Counted from the first letter of the stretch, positions 37,917 to 47,120 are shown. The stretch: 64,000 bases of DNA from Luteolibacter sp. Y139 (GCF_038066715.1 NZ_JBBUKT010000016.1:62001-126000), one strand, 5' to 3'. Notes: generated from the sequence alone by a model not told the origin. Program-made: numbers and translations.

Positions 37917-40556
37917 TCACTCCGAGCGCTCGCGGATGATCCGGTAGAGTTCGAGGTAGGCAGGCGAGTCGATGATCTTGAACTCCGGCTTGCTGCTGCC
38001 GGCGGTCATGATGGTGACGTTGCCGTTCTTGAACATTTTGTTCACCGGGCCCTGGCTTTGCTGGATGCTATCGACGCGATCGAGGATGATGCTCGATTCG
38101 CGGCGATACAGGACTCCCCAGCTGCTGACGATGCGGGTGGCCTCGATCCGATAGCGCCAGCGCTTTGTCTGAACGATCGTGAAGGGAAGAGTGATCGGCA
38201 GCAGCACGATGAACGGAACCAGAAGGATGCTCAGCAGGACGAGCTTCAGGACGGCATTGGCGACCGAGCGCGGTGCTTCTAACAAAACCTCCAGCGGCTC
38301 GGCGGGGGTTGCTTCTGGAACGGGATCGACCCGGCCGCAGAGAATGTCATCAAGCAGCAGTGCGGTCTCCCGGACATTCGCAAGGTAGGACGTGGAGAAG
38401 GAACAGGGACGCATGACCTTCTGCGCCTTTTTGTACCTCTCGGGGACGGATTGCTGATACTCTTCTTCACCCGCCACGAAGATCTGGAAAGTGCCTTGTT
38501 CACCGCCGGGATAGCGGGTGGTCACGGTACGCTTGAGGTTGCTGTAGCGCGCCATGTAGAAGCGCTTGGCGATGATCCCGGTCTCGGCTTCCACGTGATG
38601 GTCGTGGAAGCGGAGTCGTTGGCGGGATGCGGCCAGTTTCGAATAGATGCCGGCGCCCGCAAAGAGGAGCACGGGCAGCGCGAAGAGGTAGTAGAGCACA
38701 GGATCGATCTCCATCGCCACGAAGACGATGATCGCGGAGATCACCAGCAGGAGGGGGATGAACTTGATCTGGGCACGCAGCCACGTGAAGAGGCCGAAGG
38801 ATGCGAGCACTTCGCAGGGCTCGGCCGACGGGGTGGGAATGCCGGCCTGCCGCAACAAGGCCGTCACATCGAGCTGGCTGGCGCTCACGTGGGCAAATTC
38901 GATGGGCAGCCCCGAACCAATCGACCAGAACTTGATCGTCAAGGTGCCGAACATGCGGTCCCACAGGTTCTGTTTGACCACCACGCCGGTGATCTTGTCA
39001 TAGGCAAACTCGCGGTCGGTCAGGGTGAGGAAGCGATAAGCGTGGCGCACCGAGCCCGGACGCACCGAGTACTGCGTGGACATCAGCTTGATGCCGGTTT
39101 GAATCATCGCCGCGAGCCAGAGCGGAACGAGCGGGATCAGGAGCAAGAGCGGAACCAGCGCCCTGCCCGCGTGCATCCCGAGCTCTGCCACCATCGCTTC
39201 GCCGGCTGGCACCGCTTCGGGCTCGCTGCGCCGCGGCCGGGCGTGTGAGGCGAGGGCCTGCTTTGCCGCGGGCTTTTTCTTCTCGCGAGCGAGAACTACC
39301 AACTGATCGATTGCCGCCGAGAGCGCTGCGCCCTGCCGGAGGCGGCGGAACTTGATATCCTTGCTGCTGCCCTGGCAGCTCACCTGGACGTCGTAGAGAC
39401 CGAAGAGCCGGTCGATGAAGGTGCAATTGGTGGTCGCGTCCGCGATGTTCTCGTAAGGGATGAAGGCGTTGTGACGCGTGAGAAAGCCTTCGTCGTAGAC
39501 GACCATGTCATTGAAGACGCGGTAGGTCCGCCTCCGGAAATCGAGGAAGCGGACGATGACAAATGCCAGCAGACCGAGGACCACGAAACCGAGAAGTCCC
39601 AGGGCGATGGCGTCAAATTCAGGGGACTTGGCCGCTTGACTCGCGCCTGAGATCATGAGGCCCACGTAGACGAGCCCCAAGATCGTTCCGAAGAACATGC
39701 CCAGGCATTCGACGATGACGCCGATGATCGCAGGTTTGTCTTCGAAGAAGAGCTGCTGCTGGGTGAGATCGTAGCCATTCCGTTTCATCCGTTCCCGCAC
39801 GCCGGCATAGATGGCTTCAGGCTCGGCGATGGCGCGCATGACCACGGGGTGGGAATTGCCGGCCGTCTCCACGATGACATTGCCCACGCCGTAGAACTTG
39901 TAGCGCAGCCACGGCAGCTTGAGCTTCACGTGGGTGATATTGCGGATCTCCAGCTCGGTTGTCTGGTCGCTCGCCAGGCCACCGCGATGGCAGATCACCC
40001 GGGAATCATGCAGTTCGTAGCGCTCCTTCCGGTAAGCCGCGAGACTGGCGATCACGCTGACGATGCATCCCACGATGAACACCGCCAGCCCGGGCCACGG
40101 AGGATTCTCCGAGCCGATCAGGATCACCACGGTCACCACCGCGAGAAGGAGCGAAATCATCGTCCCAACCATGATCCGGGGAGCGACGAACGAACCCTTC
40201 CGCGGCTTCAGCTCCAAGGCGGGCATGGACGAGGGAGCCGGTTCATCAAAGGCCACGCTCTCCCGCACGGGCTCCACGGCATTTGTTAGAGTCGCCGCAG
40301 AAGCAGCCTCGGCCAATGGCGCAGCGACAGGAACGGGAGGCGGAGCCACTACAGGCGCGGCCGCCCGCGCCGCCATCAGCTGATCCGCGATCTGCTCCGC
40401 GGGGACCCAATCCGGATATCCATGGCTCCAGACCAAGGTCTGCGGTCCCACTTCGCCCCGGCTGGCCAAGGCGCTGAGATCCTCAATGGTCACCGGCCCC
40501 ACCCGTTCCCCATTCTTCGAGCCGTAGAACCAAGCCTGTTGCTCTCGCGCGGACAT
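37917..40556 (-). CDS. Membrane protein with GYF_2 domain and five bacterial PH (bPH_2) domains
   Basis: The 879-residue protein starts with a GYF_2 domain (about 8-62; WFYGSKNGERVGPVTIEDL, VWSHGYPDWVPA), then a Pro/Ala linker, then alternating paired membrane helices and PH-like modules. I count five bPH_2/YdbT-like units, recognised by Y.-.....V....G......E.....I..V pattern: RYELHDSRVICHRGG, RTYRVFNDMVVYDEGF, QYSVRPGSVRHAYRF, LRFHDHHVEAETGI and WRYRIEATRIVSSWG. The bPH_2 family is usually seen as one to three units in YdbS/YdbT. GYF_2 domains are thought to bind proline-rich ligands or act in signalling. It has its own promoter region (AT-rich, 40557-40590). Function is unknown. Confidence 0.85.
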   Translation of the reverse strand: MSAREQQAWFYGSKNGERVGPVTIEDLSALASRGEVGPQTLVWSHGYPDWVPAEQIADQLMAARAAAPVVAPPPVPVAAPLAEAASAATLTNAVEPVRESVAFDEPAPSSMPALELKPRKGSFVAPRIMVGTMISLLLAVVTVVILIGSENPPWPGLAVFIVGCIVSVIASLAAYRKERYELHDSRVICHRGGLASDQTTELEIRNITHVKLKLPWLRYKFYGVGNVIVETAGNSHPVVMRAIAEPEAIYAGVRERMKRNGYDLTQQQLFFEDKPAIIGVIVECLGMFFGTILGLVYVGLMISGASQAAKSPEFDAIALGLLGFVVLGLLAFVIVRFLDFRRRTYRVFNDMVVYDEGFLTRHNAFIPYENIADATTNCTFIDRLFGLYDVQVSCQGSSKDIKFRRLRQGAALSAAIDQLVVLAREKKKPAAKQALASHARPRRSEPEAVPAGEAMVAELGMHAGRALVPLLLLIPLVPLWLAAMIQTGIKLMSTQYSVRPGSVRHAYRFLTLTDREFAYDKITGVVVKQNLWDRMFGTLTIKFWSIGSGLPIEFAHVSASQLDVTALLRQAGIPTPSAEPCEVLASFGLFTWLRAQIKFIPLLLVISAIIVFVAMEIDPVLYYLFALPVLLFAGAGIYSKLAASRQRLRFHDHHVEAETGIIAKRFYMARYSNLKRTVTTRYPGGEQGTFQIFVAGEEEYQQSVPERYKKAQKVMRPCSFSTSYLANVRETALLLDDILCGRVDPVPEATPAEPLEVLLEAPRSVANAVLKLVLLSILLVPFIVLLPITLPFTIVQTKRWRYRIEATRIVSSWGVLYRRESSIILDRVDSIQQSQGPVNKMFKNGNVTIMTAGSSKPEFKIIDSPAYLELYRIIRERSE

Positions 40557-40718
40557 AATTAATACAACTTAAATATATCGCCCGTATCAGGGAGGCACGG
40601 AAAATCGTCCGCCCGGTGAGTGGCAGCCTCGTTAGATTGGGACGCCCGGCATTGCAATTTACCCAGACCATTCAGATTGATTGACTTCTGACGATCGGTC
40701 GCTCATTGAAGGCCTCCG

Positions 40719-41297
40719 ATGAGCACCCTTCGTCCCTCCCGACTTTCGAAGACCCTTGCCCTGGTTCCGCCCGCGATGGCCCTCGTGGCTCAGCATGCGA
40801 GCGGCGCCTTCGATGCCTTCATCAAGCTCGGCGACACGATCGCCGGCGAGTCGACCGCTCAGAATCACATCGACTGGATCGAGCTGAAGGATGTGAGCTG
40901 GCAGGTCAGCCGCACCATCACGGGGACCGGCGCTTCGCGCACTGCGTCCACGCCGGCTGTTTCGGAGCTGACCATCACGAAAACCCTGGATCGTGCATCC
41001 ACTGGAATCTTTCTCAATGCGGTGGGTCCGGTCAACGGCGCGATTCCCACGGTGACGATGGAATTGGTGGACTCCCACGCCACTGGCAACAATGGCATCT
41101 TCTATCGCCTCACGCTGTCGAACGTGATGGTGTCCAGCCAGAAGAACTCCTCACCACAAGGAGCCGACCATCCGACTGAAACGGTCACGCTGAACTTCAC
41201 GAAGATCAAAGTCGAATACTGGTACAAGGATCTGGACGGTGTGCTGCATCAGGGGACGACGGTGCAGTTTGACATGGCAAAGGGGACCGCTTCCTGA
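40719..41297 (+). CDS. Sec-exported Hcp-fold protein (type VI tube-like)
   Basis: The 192-residue product has a signal peptide (about 1-29) followed by an Hcp-like beta barrel: FDAFIKLGDTIAGES, HIDWIELKDVSWQV, SELTITKTLDRAS, HPTETVTLNFTKIKVEYW. These features match the Hcp/type VI tube protein family. Genuine T6SS Hcp has no signal peptide and there is no other T6SS gene in the window, so this belongs to the exported Hcp-like group common in Verrucomicrobia and Planctomycetes. A GAAGG ribosome-binding site lies 7 bases before the ATG. A paralogue starts eight bases after its stop. Confidence 0.8.
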   Translation: MSTLRPSRLSKTLALVPPAMALVAQHASGAFDAFIKLGDTIAGESTAQNHIDWIELKDVSWQVSRTITGTGASRTASTPAVSELTITKTLDRASTGIFLNAVGPVNGAIPTVTMELVDSHATGNNGIFYRLTLSNVMVSSQKNSSPQGADHPTETVTLNFTKIKVEYWYKDLDGVLHQGTTVQFDMAKGTAS

Positions 41298-41304
41298 TCT
41301 TGCC

Positions 41305-42228
41305 ATGCGCTGCCATCGGGCATCATTTGTTACGGCGTTGGCCCTGCCCGGCACCCTCATCGGGCTGAGCCTGGCCCGGGCTTCCGCAGCCCCGGCGGCG
41401 TGGCTGGATTTTGCAGGGACCGTTCCCGGTGAATCGACCGATCCGCGCCACACGGGGTGGATCGATATCGATGGCTTTGGTGTGGATACCAACCGGACCA
41501 TTTCGGGCGGCTCGGCGACACCACCGCAAGTCAGCGAGATCGTCCTGACCAAGAGCCTCGACCGGGCATCGACTCCGCTGTTCCTCGCGGCGGTGGGTGG
41601 CACCGCAGCCTATCCGCTGGTGACGCTGGATTTGAACTACGGCGTCAACAGGCCGGTGGCCCGGCTGGAATTCGCAAACGTGCTTATCAGGACCCAATCC
41701 TTTCAAGCGCCGGAAGGTGCGGACCGAGCGGTGGAAACGATCGCGCTGAATTTCACCAAGATCACCTACTACTACGTGCTGCCGGACACAACGACCGCCT
41801 TCACGTCCTATGACATGGTCAAGGGCAAGGTGACTTCCGGCATCGAAGGCACGACGAATCCCGACAGTGACAACGACGGCATGCCCGATGCCTGGGAGAC
41901 CACCTATGGCCTGAACGTGGGCGTGAATGACGCCGCGGGTGATGCCGATGGCGATGGCCTGAGCAATCTCGATGAATACCAGCTCGGCACGAATCCCAAA
42001 GCCGGGACGTCCTTCTTCAAGGCGACGCTTTCCGCCGTGCCGGCCACGCCCGGGAGCTATCAGCTGACGTGGAATAGCGTGGTCGGGAAAGCATACGTCA
42101 TCGAGTGGTCGCCGAATCTCACCACGGCTTTCACGGCCGTTCGCACGGTCACGGCAAGCTCGACCACCAGCACGGAAACGCTGACAAATGCAGGCCCCAT
42201 CGGCTTCTACCGGGTGCGTCCCCAATAG
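41305..42228 (+). CDS. Second exported Hcp-fold protein with TSP3-type C-terminal module
   Basis: From the ATG at 41305 the product is 307 residues with a signal peptide (about 1-27). The Hcp-like domain repeats the neighbour's motifs: WLDFAGTVPGEST, GWIDIDGFGVDTNRT, SEIVLTKSLDRAST, AVETIALNFTKITYYY. It is fused to a calcium-binding TSP3 stretch (PDSDNDGMPDAWETTYGLN, DADGDGLSNLDEYQLGTNP) and a C-terminal strand domain (YVIEWSPNLTTAFTAVRTV) widely used by exported verrucomicrobial proteins, probably for surface retention. The pair arose by duplication. The longer open frame from 41239 overlaps the upstream gene and lacks a signal at its start. Confidence 0.82.
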   Translation: MRCHRASFVTALALPGTLIGLSLARASAAPAAWLDFAGTVPGESTDPRHTGWIDIDGFGVDTNRTISGGSATPPQVSEIVLTKSLDRASTPLFLAAVGGTAAYPLVTLDLNYGVNRPVARLEFANVLIRTQSFQAPEGADRAVETIALNFTKITYYYVLPDTTTAFTSYDMVKGKVTSGIEGTTNPDSDNDGMPDAWETTYGLNVGVNDAAGDADGDGLSNLDEYQLGTNPKAGTSFFKATLSAVPATPGSYQLTWNSVVGKAYVIEWSPNLTTAFTAVRTVTASSTTSTETLTNAGPIGFYRVRPQ

Positions 42229-42246
42229 CGTAATGTATTGAAGGAA

Positions 42247-43752
42247 ATGAGTTCGGTGAACCTGTTTCCCCATTTGGACTCTTGGGATCCCGCGCCCTTG
42301 CGTGTGCAGCTTGCCAAGGGCGGCTTCCATCGCGCGGCACTCCAGGAACTTGGTCTCCCGGAGCATTGGCTTCGTTCGCCCATGCGGCGCGCCGCCTTGC
42401 TCGGCCGCGCTCCCGCTGGTTCGACCATCCATACACTGATCCGGCTGTTCACCTTGGGAGACTCGGTTGAGCCGGCGGAGGCTATGATTGCGCTGGGCGA
42501 GGCGGCATCGGGTCTGTTAGAGATCGGCTTCTTGAAAGCCAGCGACGGGAAAGTCCGCTCGCTCTATCAGATTTCTCCGGTCGGTGACACTTGGGTCGCC
42601 TGTGATTTCAATCACCGGCAGGGCGAGGATGCGGACGAATTCGTGATGGGCGTGGGTCCTTCCAGCCTGCTGCTCGCCTCGCTGACGCCGCTGGTAAAGG
42701 GCCGCGTGCTCGAGCTTGCCTGTGGGATCGGCTGGCTGGCAGGTGCACTGGCTCGGAAGGGCTGCGAAGTCACGGGCACCGACCTGAATCCCCGCGCCCT
42801 TGAGTTCGCGCGCTTCTCCGCGCGGCTGGCCGGAGCGGAGGCCATCGACTTCCGCCATGGCGATGGCTTCTCGCCCGTGGCCGGTGAAACCTTCGATCTC
42901 ATCGTGTCGAATCCGCCTTACGTTCAGTCACCCGGTGGCGGGATGATCTTCAAGGAAGCGCCGGCCGGCGATTCCGTCTGCGCACGGCTGCTTCGGGCGC
43001 TCCCGCAGCATCTCTCACCCGGTGGCATCGCCGTGGTGCTGATCAACTGGACGCACGCCAACGATGACGATTGGACAGAGGCTCCGCTCTCATGGGTGCC
43101 CGCCGAAGGAATGCGTCGCTGGCTTTTCCAATCCGACTGCTCCTCTCCCGCCGACTACGCCTGGAAATGGATCTCCGGTGATCTCCACTTCCAGGACGAG
43201 CAGGCAGCAGAGCAGGAAATCCAGCGCTGGCTCAGGCACTATCAGGAAATCGGCGCGCGTCGCGTCAGCGGCGGCTTCATGGTCCTCCAAAAATGCGAGC
43301 CCGGCGAGGAATGGACCCGCACCGAAAGCCGCGCCGCGGAAAGTATCGGGAGCAACGCTGGCAATGACGTGCTGCGCGTGCTCGCCAGCGAGAACTGGCT
43401 TCAAGCCGGCCATGATGTGCTCCACTCCCGCTACGAAGTGCCGGCCGGCATTGTCGCCGAAGCGCGGATGAGCCTCGGCGATGCGGGCTGGGTGCGTGAC
43501 ACCATCCGCCTCACCAGCCCGGCCCGGTTGTCCTACGACGGCCAGATCGACGAGAATATCCTGCGCCTCCTCGCCGTGGTCCACGCTGGCGGCACCCCCG
43601 CCGACATGGTGGCAGAAATCCGCACCCGCCCGCAATTCGCCGCCGTCCCTGATCTGCCGGAGCGTATCGCTGAACTTGTTCGGGAACTGGTATCCCACGG
43701 GATGCTAGTGCCAGTTACCGGGAGCGCGGAATTCATTCCGCCTGGACAGTAG
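42247..43752 (+). CDS. Class I SAM-dependent methyltransferase (HemK/N-methyltransferase type)
   Basis: From the ATG at 42247 the protein is 501 residues. An N-terminal domain (about 1-145) is followed by a Rossmann methyltransferase core: motif I VLELACGIGW (about 154-163), the acidic loop GTDLNP and the NPPY motif at about 222-225. NPPY marks enzymes that methylate a nitrogen of glutamine or adenine. A C-terminal extension of about 240 residues has no recognised domain. Candidate starts are TTG 42238, ATG 42247 and GTG 42256; AAGGA at 42241 spaces best with the GTG. Similarity to PrmC/HemK is in the core only. It follows the Hcp pair after about 20 bases and no restriction enzyme is adjacent. 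Confidence 0.82.
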   Translation: MSSVNLFPHLDSWDPAPLRVQLAKGGFHRAALQELGLPEHWLRSPMRRAALLGRAPAGSTIHTLIRLFTLGDSVEPAEAMIALGEAASGLLEIGFLKASDGKVRSLYQISPVGDTWVACDFNHRQGEDADEFVMGVGPSSLLLASLTPLVKGRVLELACGIGWLAGALARKGCEVTGTDLNPRALEFARFSARLAGAEAIDFRHGDGFSPVAGETFDLIVSNPPYVQSPGGGMIFKEAPAGDSVCARLLRALPQHLSPGGIAVVLINWTHANDDDWTEAPLSWVPAEGMRRWLFQSDCSSPADYAWKWISGDLHFQDEQAAEQEIQRWLRHYQEIGARRVSGGFMVLQKCEPGEEWTRTESRAAESIGSNAGNDVLRVLASENWLQAGHDVLHSRYEVPAGIVAEARMSLGDAGWVRDTIRLTSPARLSYDGQIDENILRLLAVVHAGGTPADMVAEIRTRPQFAAVPDLPERIAELVRELVSHGMLVPVTGSAEFIPPGQ

Positions 43753-43803
43753 GTTCGCTGGAAAGGTTCGCCCTGCGCCACACGTCCTGATGGAGTGATC
43801 CCC

Positions 43804-44655
43804 ATGCGCTCGATTCTCGCGTCCCTCGTCGCCCTGTTTTCCGTCGCCGCTGCTGCCGAACCTCAGGTCTTCCCCCTGTGGCCGGATCAAGCACCGATCG
43901 GTGACGGCACCTTCGAGAAAACGGACGCGAAACTGACCCTGCACCGCCCGGAGAAACCGAATGGCACCGCACTCGTGATCTGCCCCGGCGGCGGCTACGG
44001 CACGCTGGTGAAGGACCCCGAAGGCCACGGCATCGCGAAGTGGCTGAATGCGCAGGGCATCACCGGCGTCGTGCTTGAGTATCGCCTGCCCAATGGCCGC
44101 TCAAAGGTCCCGCTGCTCGATGCCCAGCGCGCGCTCCGCACCGTGCGGGCGAATGCGAAGGACTGGGGCTGCGACCCCCGGAAAGTCGGCATCATCGGCT
44201 TCTCCGCTGGCGGCCACCTGGCTGCGACCGCGGTAACGCGCTTCGACGAAGGCGATCGCACCGCGAAAGACGCCATCGACCGCCAAAGCTGCCGGCCGGA
44301 TTTTGCGGTGCTGGTTTATCCCGTGATCACCATGGGCGAGACCACGCACGGCGGTTCACGCAACAATTTGCTCGGCGCTTCGCCGACCGAGGAAGCCATC
44401 ACGTATTACTCCGCGGAGAAGCAGGTCACTGCCAAGACCTCGCCGACCTTCCTCGCCCATGCCGTGGATGACCAGCTTGTGCCCGTTTCCCACAGCAAGT
44501 CGTTCTATGCCGCCCTGAAGGAAAAGCGCGTGGAGTGCGAGCTTCTGGAGCTTCCTTCCGGCGGGCACGGCCTGAATGGCTACCAGGGGCCGATGTGGGA
44601 CAAGTGGCAGGCCGAGTCGCTGAAGTGGATGAAGGCGCAGAAGTTCGTGCGGTGA
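43804..44655 (+). CDS. Exported alpha/beta hydrolase (acetyl-xylan-esterase-like)
   Basis: From the ATG at 43804 it is 283 residues with a signal peptide (about 1-18). The alpha/beta hydrolase fold is clear: oxyanion region VICPGGGYGTL, nucleophile GFSAGGH (Ser134), acid in AVDDQLVP (Asp222/223) and His255 in PSGGHGLN. This resembles BD-FAE/acetylxylan esterase-type enzymes that deacetylate hemicellulose, which would suit the two GH43 enzymes elsewhere in the window. Substrate is inferred. A GTG at 43795 gives a three-codon longer protein. Confidence 0.9.
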   Translation: MRSILASLVALFSVAAAAEPQVFPLWPDQAPIGDGTFEKTDAKLTLHRPEKPNGTALVICPGGGYGTLVKDPEGHGIAKWLNAQGITGVVLEYRLPNGRSKVPLLDAQRALRTVRANAKDWGCDPRKVGIIGFSAGGHLAATAVTRFDEGDRTAKDAIDRQSCRPDFAVLVYPVITMGETTHGGSRNNLLGASPTEEAITYYSAEKQVTAKTSPTFLAHAVDDQLVPVSHSKSFYAALKEKRVECELLELPSGGHGLNGYQGPMWDKWQAESLKWMKAQKFVR

Positions 44656-44703
44656 ATTTGCGCATTGCGGGGCGCTGGGAACTCGCCAATCTGTGATGTT
44701 GCT

Positions 44704-45054
44704 ATGAAAATCCTCACCACCATCCTCATGTCGGCAGCCGTTGCCGCATTCGCTTCCGGCGGATTTGCTGCGGAAGAAAAAGAAACCAAGGACCAGGCCA
44801 AGACCGTGACCCTGGAAGGCACCGCCACCTGCGCGAAATGCGATCTGGGAACCGCAGACACCTGCACCACCGTTCTCCAAGTGAAGGAGGGCGACAAGAC
44901 CGTGGACTACTACATCACGGGTGAGCCCGACAAAGAGTTCCACAAGAAGATCTGCAAGAAATCCAAGGAGGCGAAGGCGACCGGAACCGTCAGCGAAAAG
45001 GACGGCAAGAAGACGCTCGAAGTCACCTCGATCGAAGAAAAGGCGAAGAAGTGA
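44704..45054 (+). CDS. Small exported DUF6370-like protein
   Basis: From the ATG at 44704 it is 116 residues: a signal peptide (about 1-22), then a lysine-rich domain with TLEGTATCAKCDLGTADTC, VDYYITGE, FHKKICKKSKEAKATGTV. The CxKC pair followed by further cysteines and a strand-rich ending match small verrucomicrobial proteins of the DUF6370 type. Cysteine spacing suggests disulfide or metal binding (inference). The 167 bases that follow hold a REP-like element. Confidence 0.7.
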   Translation: MKILTTILMSAAVAAFASGGFAAEEKETKDQAKTVTLEGTATCAKCDLGTADTCTTVLQVKEGDKTVDYYITGEPDKEFHKKICKKSKEAKATGTVSEKDGKKTLEVTSIEEKAKK

Positions 45055-45076
45055 CCGGGGGCTGCCCTAGTTCTCT

Positions 45077-45148
45077 GTGGGCGCGGTGGTCACGCCGCGG
45101 AAGCCACGGGTAAAGCGGACCTCAGCCATCGCATTGCGGTGGCCTGAG
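45077..45148. repeat. REP-like intergenic element, copy 1 (diverged)
   Basis: This copy has GCGCGGTGGTCACGCCGCGG followed by AAGCCACGGGTAAAGCGG and later TTGCGGTGGC. The internal stem CGCGGTG...CGCCGCG has one mismatch relative to the other copies. GCCAC and GTGGC at the ends form an outer inverted repeat. It lies between the DUF6370-like gene and the sigma-factor gene. Copies 2 and 3 are at 48359 and 50104. Confidence 0.65.
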
Positions 45149-45221
45149 CGGTGCGCCCACATCGCTGCAAGATTTTCTGTCACAATTTCCGATCGGCGAC
45201 GGATGATGAGCGGACCAATTC

Positions 45222-47120
45222 ATGGACGACCGCTCACTGCTCGATCGATACCTTGCCACTCGCGACGAAAGCGCGTTTCGCGAGCTGGTGAGCCGTCATC
45301 TTGACTTGGTTCACACCGTGGCCCGGCGGGTGACCGGGAATGACGAGCTCGCCCGCGATGCCGCGCAAGCCACCTTCGTGAAGCTCGCCCGCGACGCTGC
45401 GAAGGTGCCACCTACGATTTCCCTCGTCGCATGGCTTCACCGCACCTCCCGCTGTGCCGCCGTCGACCTCGTCCGCAGCGAGGATCGCCGTCGAAAGCGC
45501 GAGCAACTCGCCCACCAGCACATGCCCATGAATGCGACTCCCGAGCCCGAATGGGAGCGGCTCGCTCCCGTGATCGATGAAGCCGTCGACTCGCTGCCCG
45601 CCGCAGACCGCGAGCTGGTGCTGGCGAAGTACTATGGAAATGAAACTTTCGCCGGCATCGCCACCCGCTTCGGCTGGACCGAGGCGAATGCCCGCAAGCG
45701 CGCATCCCGTTCGCTGGAAAAACTGCGCCATCTGTTAGGAAAACGCGACCTCACCACCACCGCCGTGGCACTGGCCACCGCCCTGCCGCTGCATTCCGTC
45801 TCACCAGCACCCTCGTCTCTAACAGGCGCGGTGCTTGCCGCCGCGTCGAAGACCGCCCCGGCCCAGACCCTTGGCTTTAATATCGCCATGACCACCGCAC
45901 AGAAATCCGCCGCCGCTGCGGCAGTAGTGGCTCTTCTCGCCTCCGGCTGGACCGGGCACGCGCTGGGAAGCGCCAGTGGGCGGGAACAACAGCTTTCCTT
46001 GTCCACCGGCCGGCCGGGATCGGCGGCATCGCTCGTGACCGCAGCCGTCGATCGCCGTCCGGTGGAGGTTGATCCCGCGACCGCCTTCGAGTGCTTGCTC
46101 GCGGGTGAAGATCGCCGCACCTGGGCGGTGGTATCGAGGCTGGATGCGAAGACGATGCCGGTGTGGATGGAGAAATTGCACAAGCTCCAGGCTTCCACCC
46201 CGCGCGCATCAGCGGAGTGGGAGCGGCTGACGGAGATCGAGTCGGCCTTGTATTTCCACTGGGCGGATGCCGACCCCCAGGCCGCATGGAAGGAGGTGGC
46301 AGCGATCCCGGACTCGAACGATCACAGCGTGAGCGGGCACACGAAAGCCCTGGTGGAAAGCGTGCTCGCCGCGTGGATGCGCCGGTCTCCCGATGAAGCC
46401 TATAACGCCGCGAAGGATCACCCCGATCATGGCTATACCGCTCGTGACATGCTGATCCTGACGTGGACGCCCGAGACACTGGAGGAAAACCTGGCGAAAC
46501 ATGAGGACAAGCGCGACGACTTGCTTGGCTGGTTCTGCGGGTCGATTGTAGGCGACCAGGCCAAGCGCGAGGCAGTGATCAAGTATCTCCTGCAGGATCC
46601 TCCCCCGAAGGAAGCAGCCTGGGGGCGCAAGCTGTTCTTCCGGTCCTGGGGTTACGAGGACTTCCTCGCTGCAATGGCGCGCGCGGAAGAACTGAAGTTG
46701 CCCGACATGCAGAGGCTTCTTTTCCAGGACAATCTCCCTAACAACCCGATCACGGTCATGCCGTGGGCAATCTCAAAGGGCATGGCTCCCGGCGGACCGC
46801 AGTGGGAACAAGGCTATCAGCAATGGCTTCAGGTGGAGCCCGCAGAGGCGCGGGCGTGGTTCGAAACGCAGGCCCCGGCATGGGAACGCGACGGGCATGA
46901 CTCGGCTGTCGCCGGATTCTTCGCCTCCGAACTGGCGATTGCCAGCCTGTCCGCAAAGTCCGGCAAGCCTGACCCGGCGGCGGAGCAGGCGGCGGCGAAG
47001 CGGCTCTCCGAATTCCTCAGCCGCTGGAGTGCGAAGGACTCCGCTGCGGAATTGAAGTGGCGCAATGCCGCTTCAAAGGAAACGCGGGATCGTCTCGCTG
47101 AAACGGAGGCATCCCGATGA
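45222..47120 (+). CDS. ECF sigma factor fused to a membrane-tethered C-terminal domain
   Basis: The 632-residue protein begins with a complete ECF sigma factor: region 2 at about 8-85 (FRELVSRHLDLVHTVARRV, DAAQATFVKLAR) and region 4 at about 110-172 (LPAADRELVLAKYYGNETFA, WTEANARKRASRSLEKLR). A variable linker then leads to a membrane helix at about 230-248 (AAAAAVVALLASGW), which puts the remaining about 380 residues outside the cytoplasm. That part is helical and repeat-like (WxxADPQAAWKEV, RRSPDEAYNAA). Such fusions are known from Verrucomicrobia and Planctomycetes and are thought to couple outside sensing to transcription. Its stop overlaps the start of the next gene. Confidence 0.85.
   Translation: MDDRSLLDRYLATRDESAFRELVSRHLDLVHTVARRVTGNDELARDAAQATFVKLARDAAKVPPTISLVAWLHRTSRCAAVDLVRSEDRRRKREQLAHQHMPMNATPEPEWERLAPVIDEAVDSLPAADRELVLAKYYGNETFAGIATRFGWTEANARKRASRSLEKLRHLLGKRDLTTTAVALATALPLHSVSPAPSSLTGAVLAAASKTAPAQTLGFNIAMTTAQKSAAAAAVVALLASGWTGHALGSASGREQQLSLSTGRPGSAASLVTAAVDRRPVEVDPATAFECLLAGEDRRTWAVVSRLDAKTMPVWMEKLHKLQASTPRASAEWERLTEIESALYFHWADADPQAAWKEVAAIPDSNDHSVSGHTKALVESVLAAWMRRSPDEAYNAAKDHPDHGYTARDMLILTWTPETLEENLAKHEDKRDDLLGWFCGSIVGDQAKREAVIKYLLQDPPPKEAAWGRKLFFRSWGYEDFLAAMARAEELKLPDMQRLLFQDNLPNNPITVMPWAISKGMAPGGPQWEQGYQQWLQVEPAEARAWFETQAPAWERDGHDSAVAGFFASELAIASLSAKSGKPDPAAEQAAAKRLSEFLSRWSAKDSAAELKWRNAASKETRDRLAETEASR

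Noticed and set aside
40719-42228. A type VI secretion system
   Set aside because: Only Hcp-like proteins with signal peptides are present. No sheath, VgrG, TssB/C or ClpV gene lies nearby.
42247-43752. Restriction-modification system
   Set aside because: No endonuclease or specificity gene is adjacent, and NPPY also occurs in protein glutamine methyltransferases.
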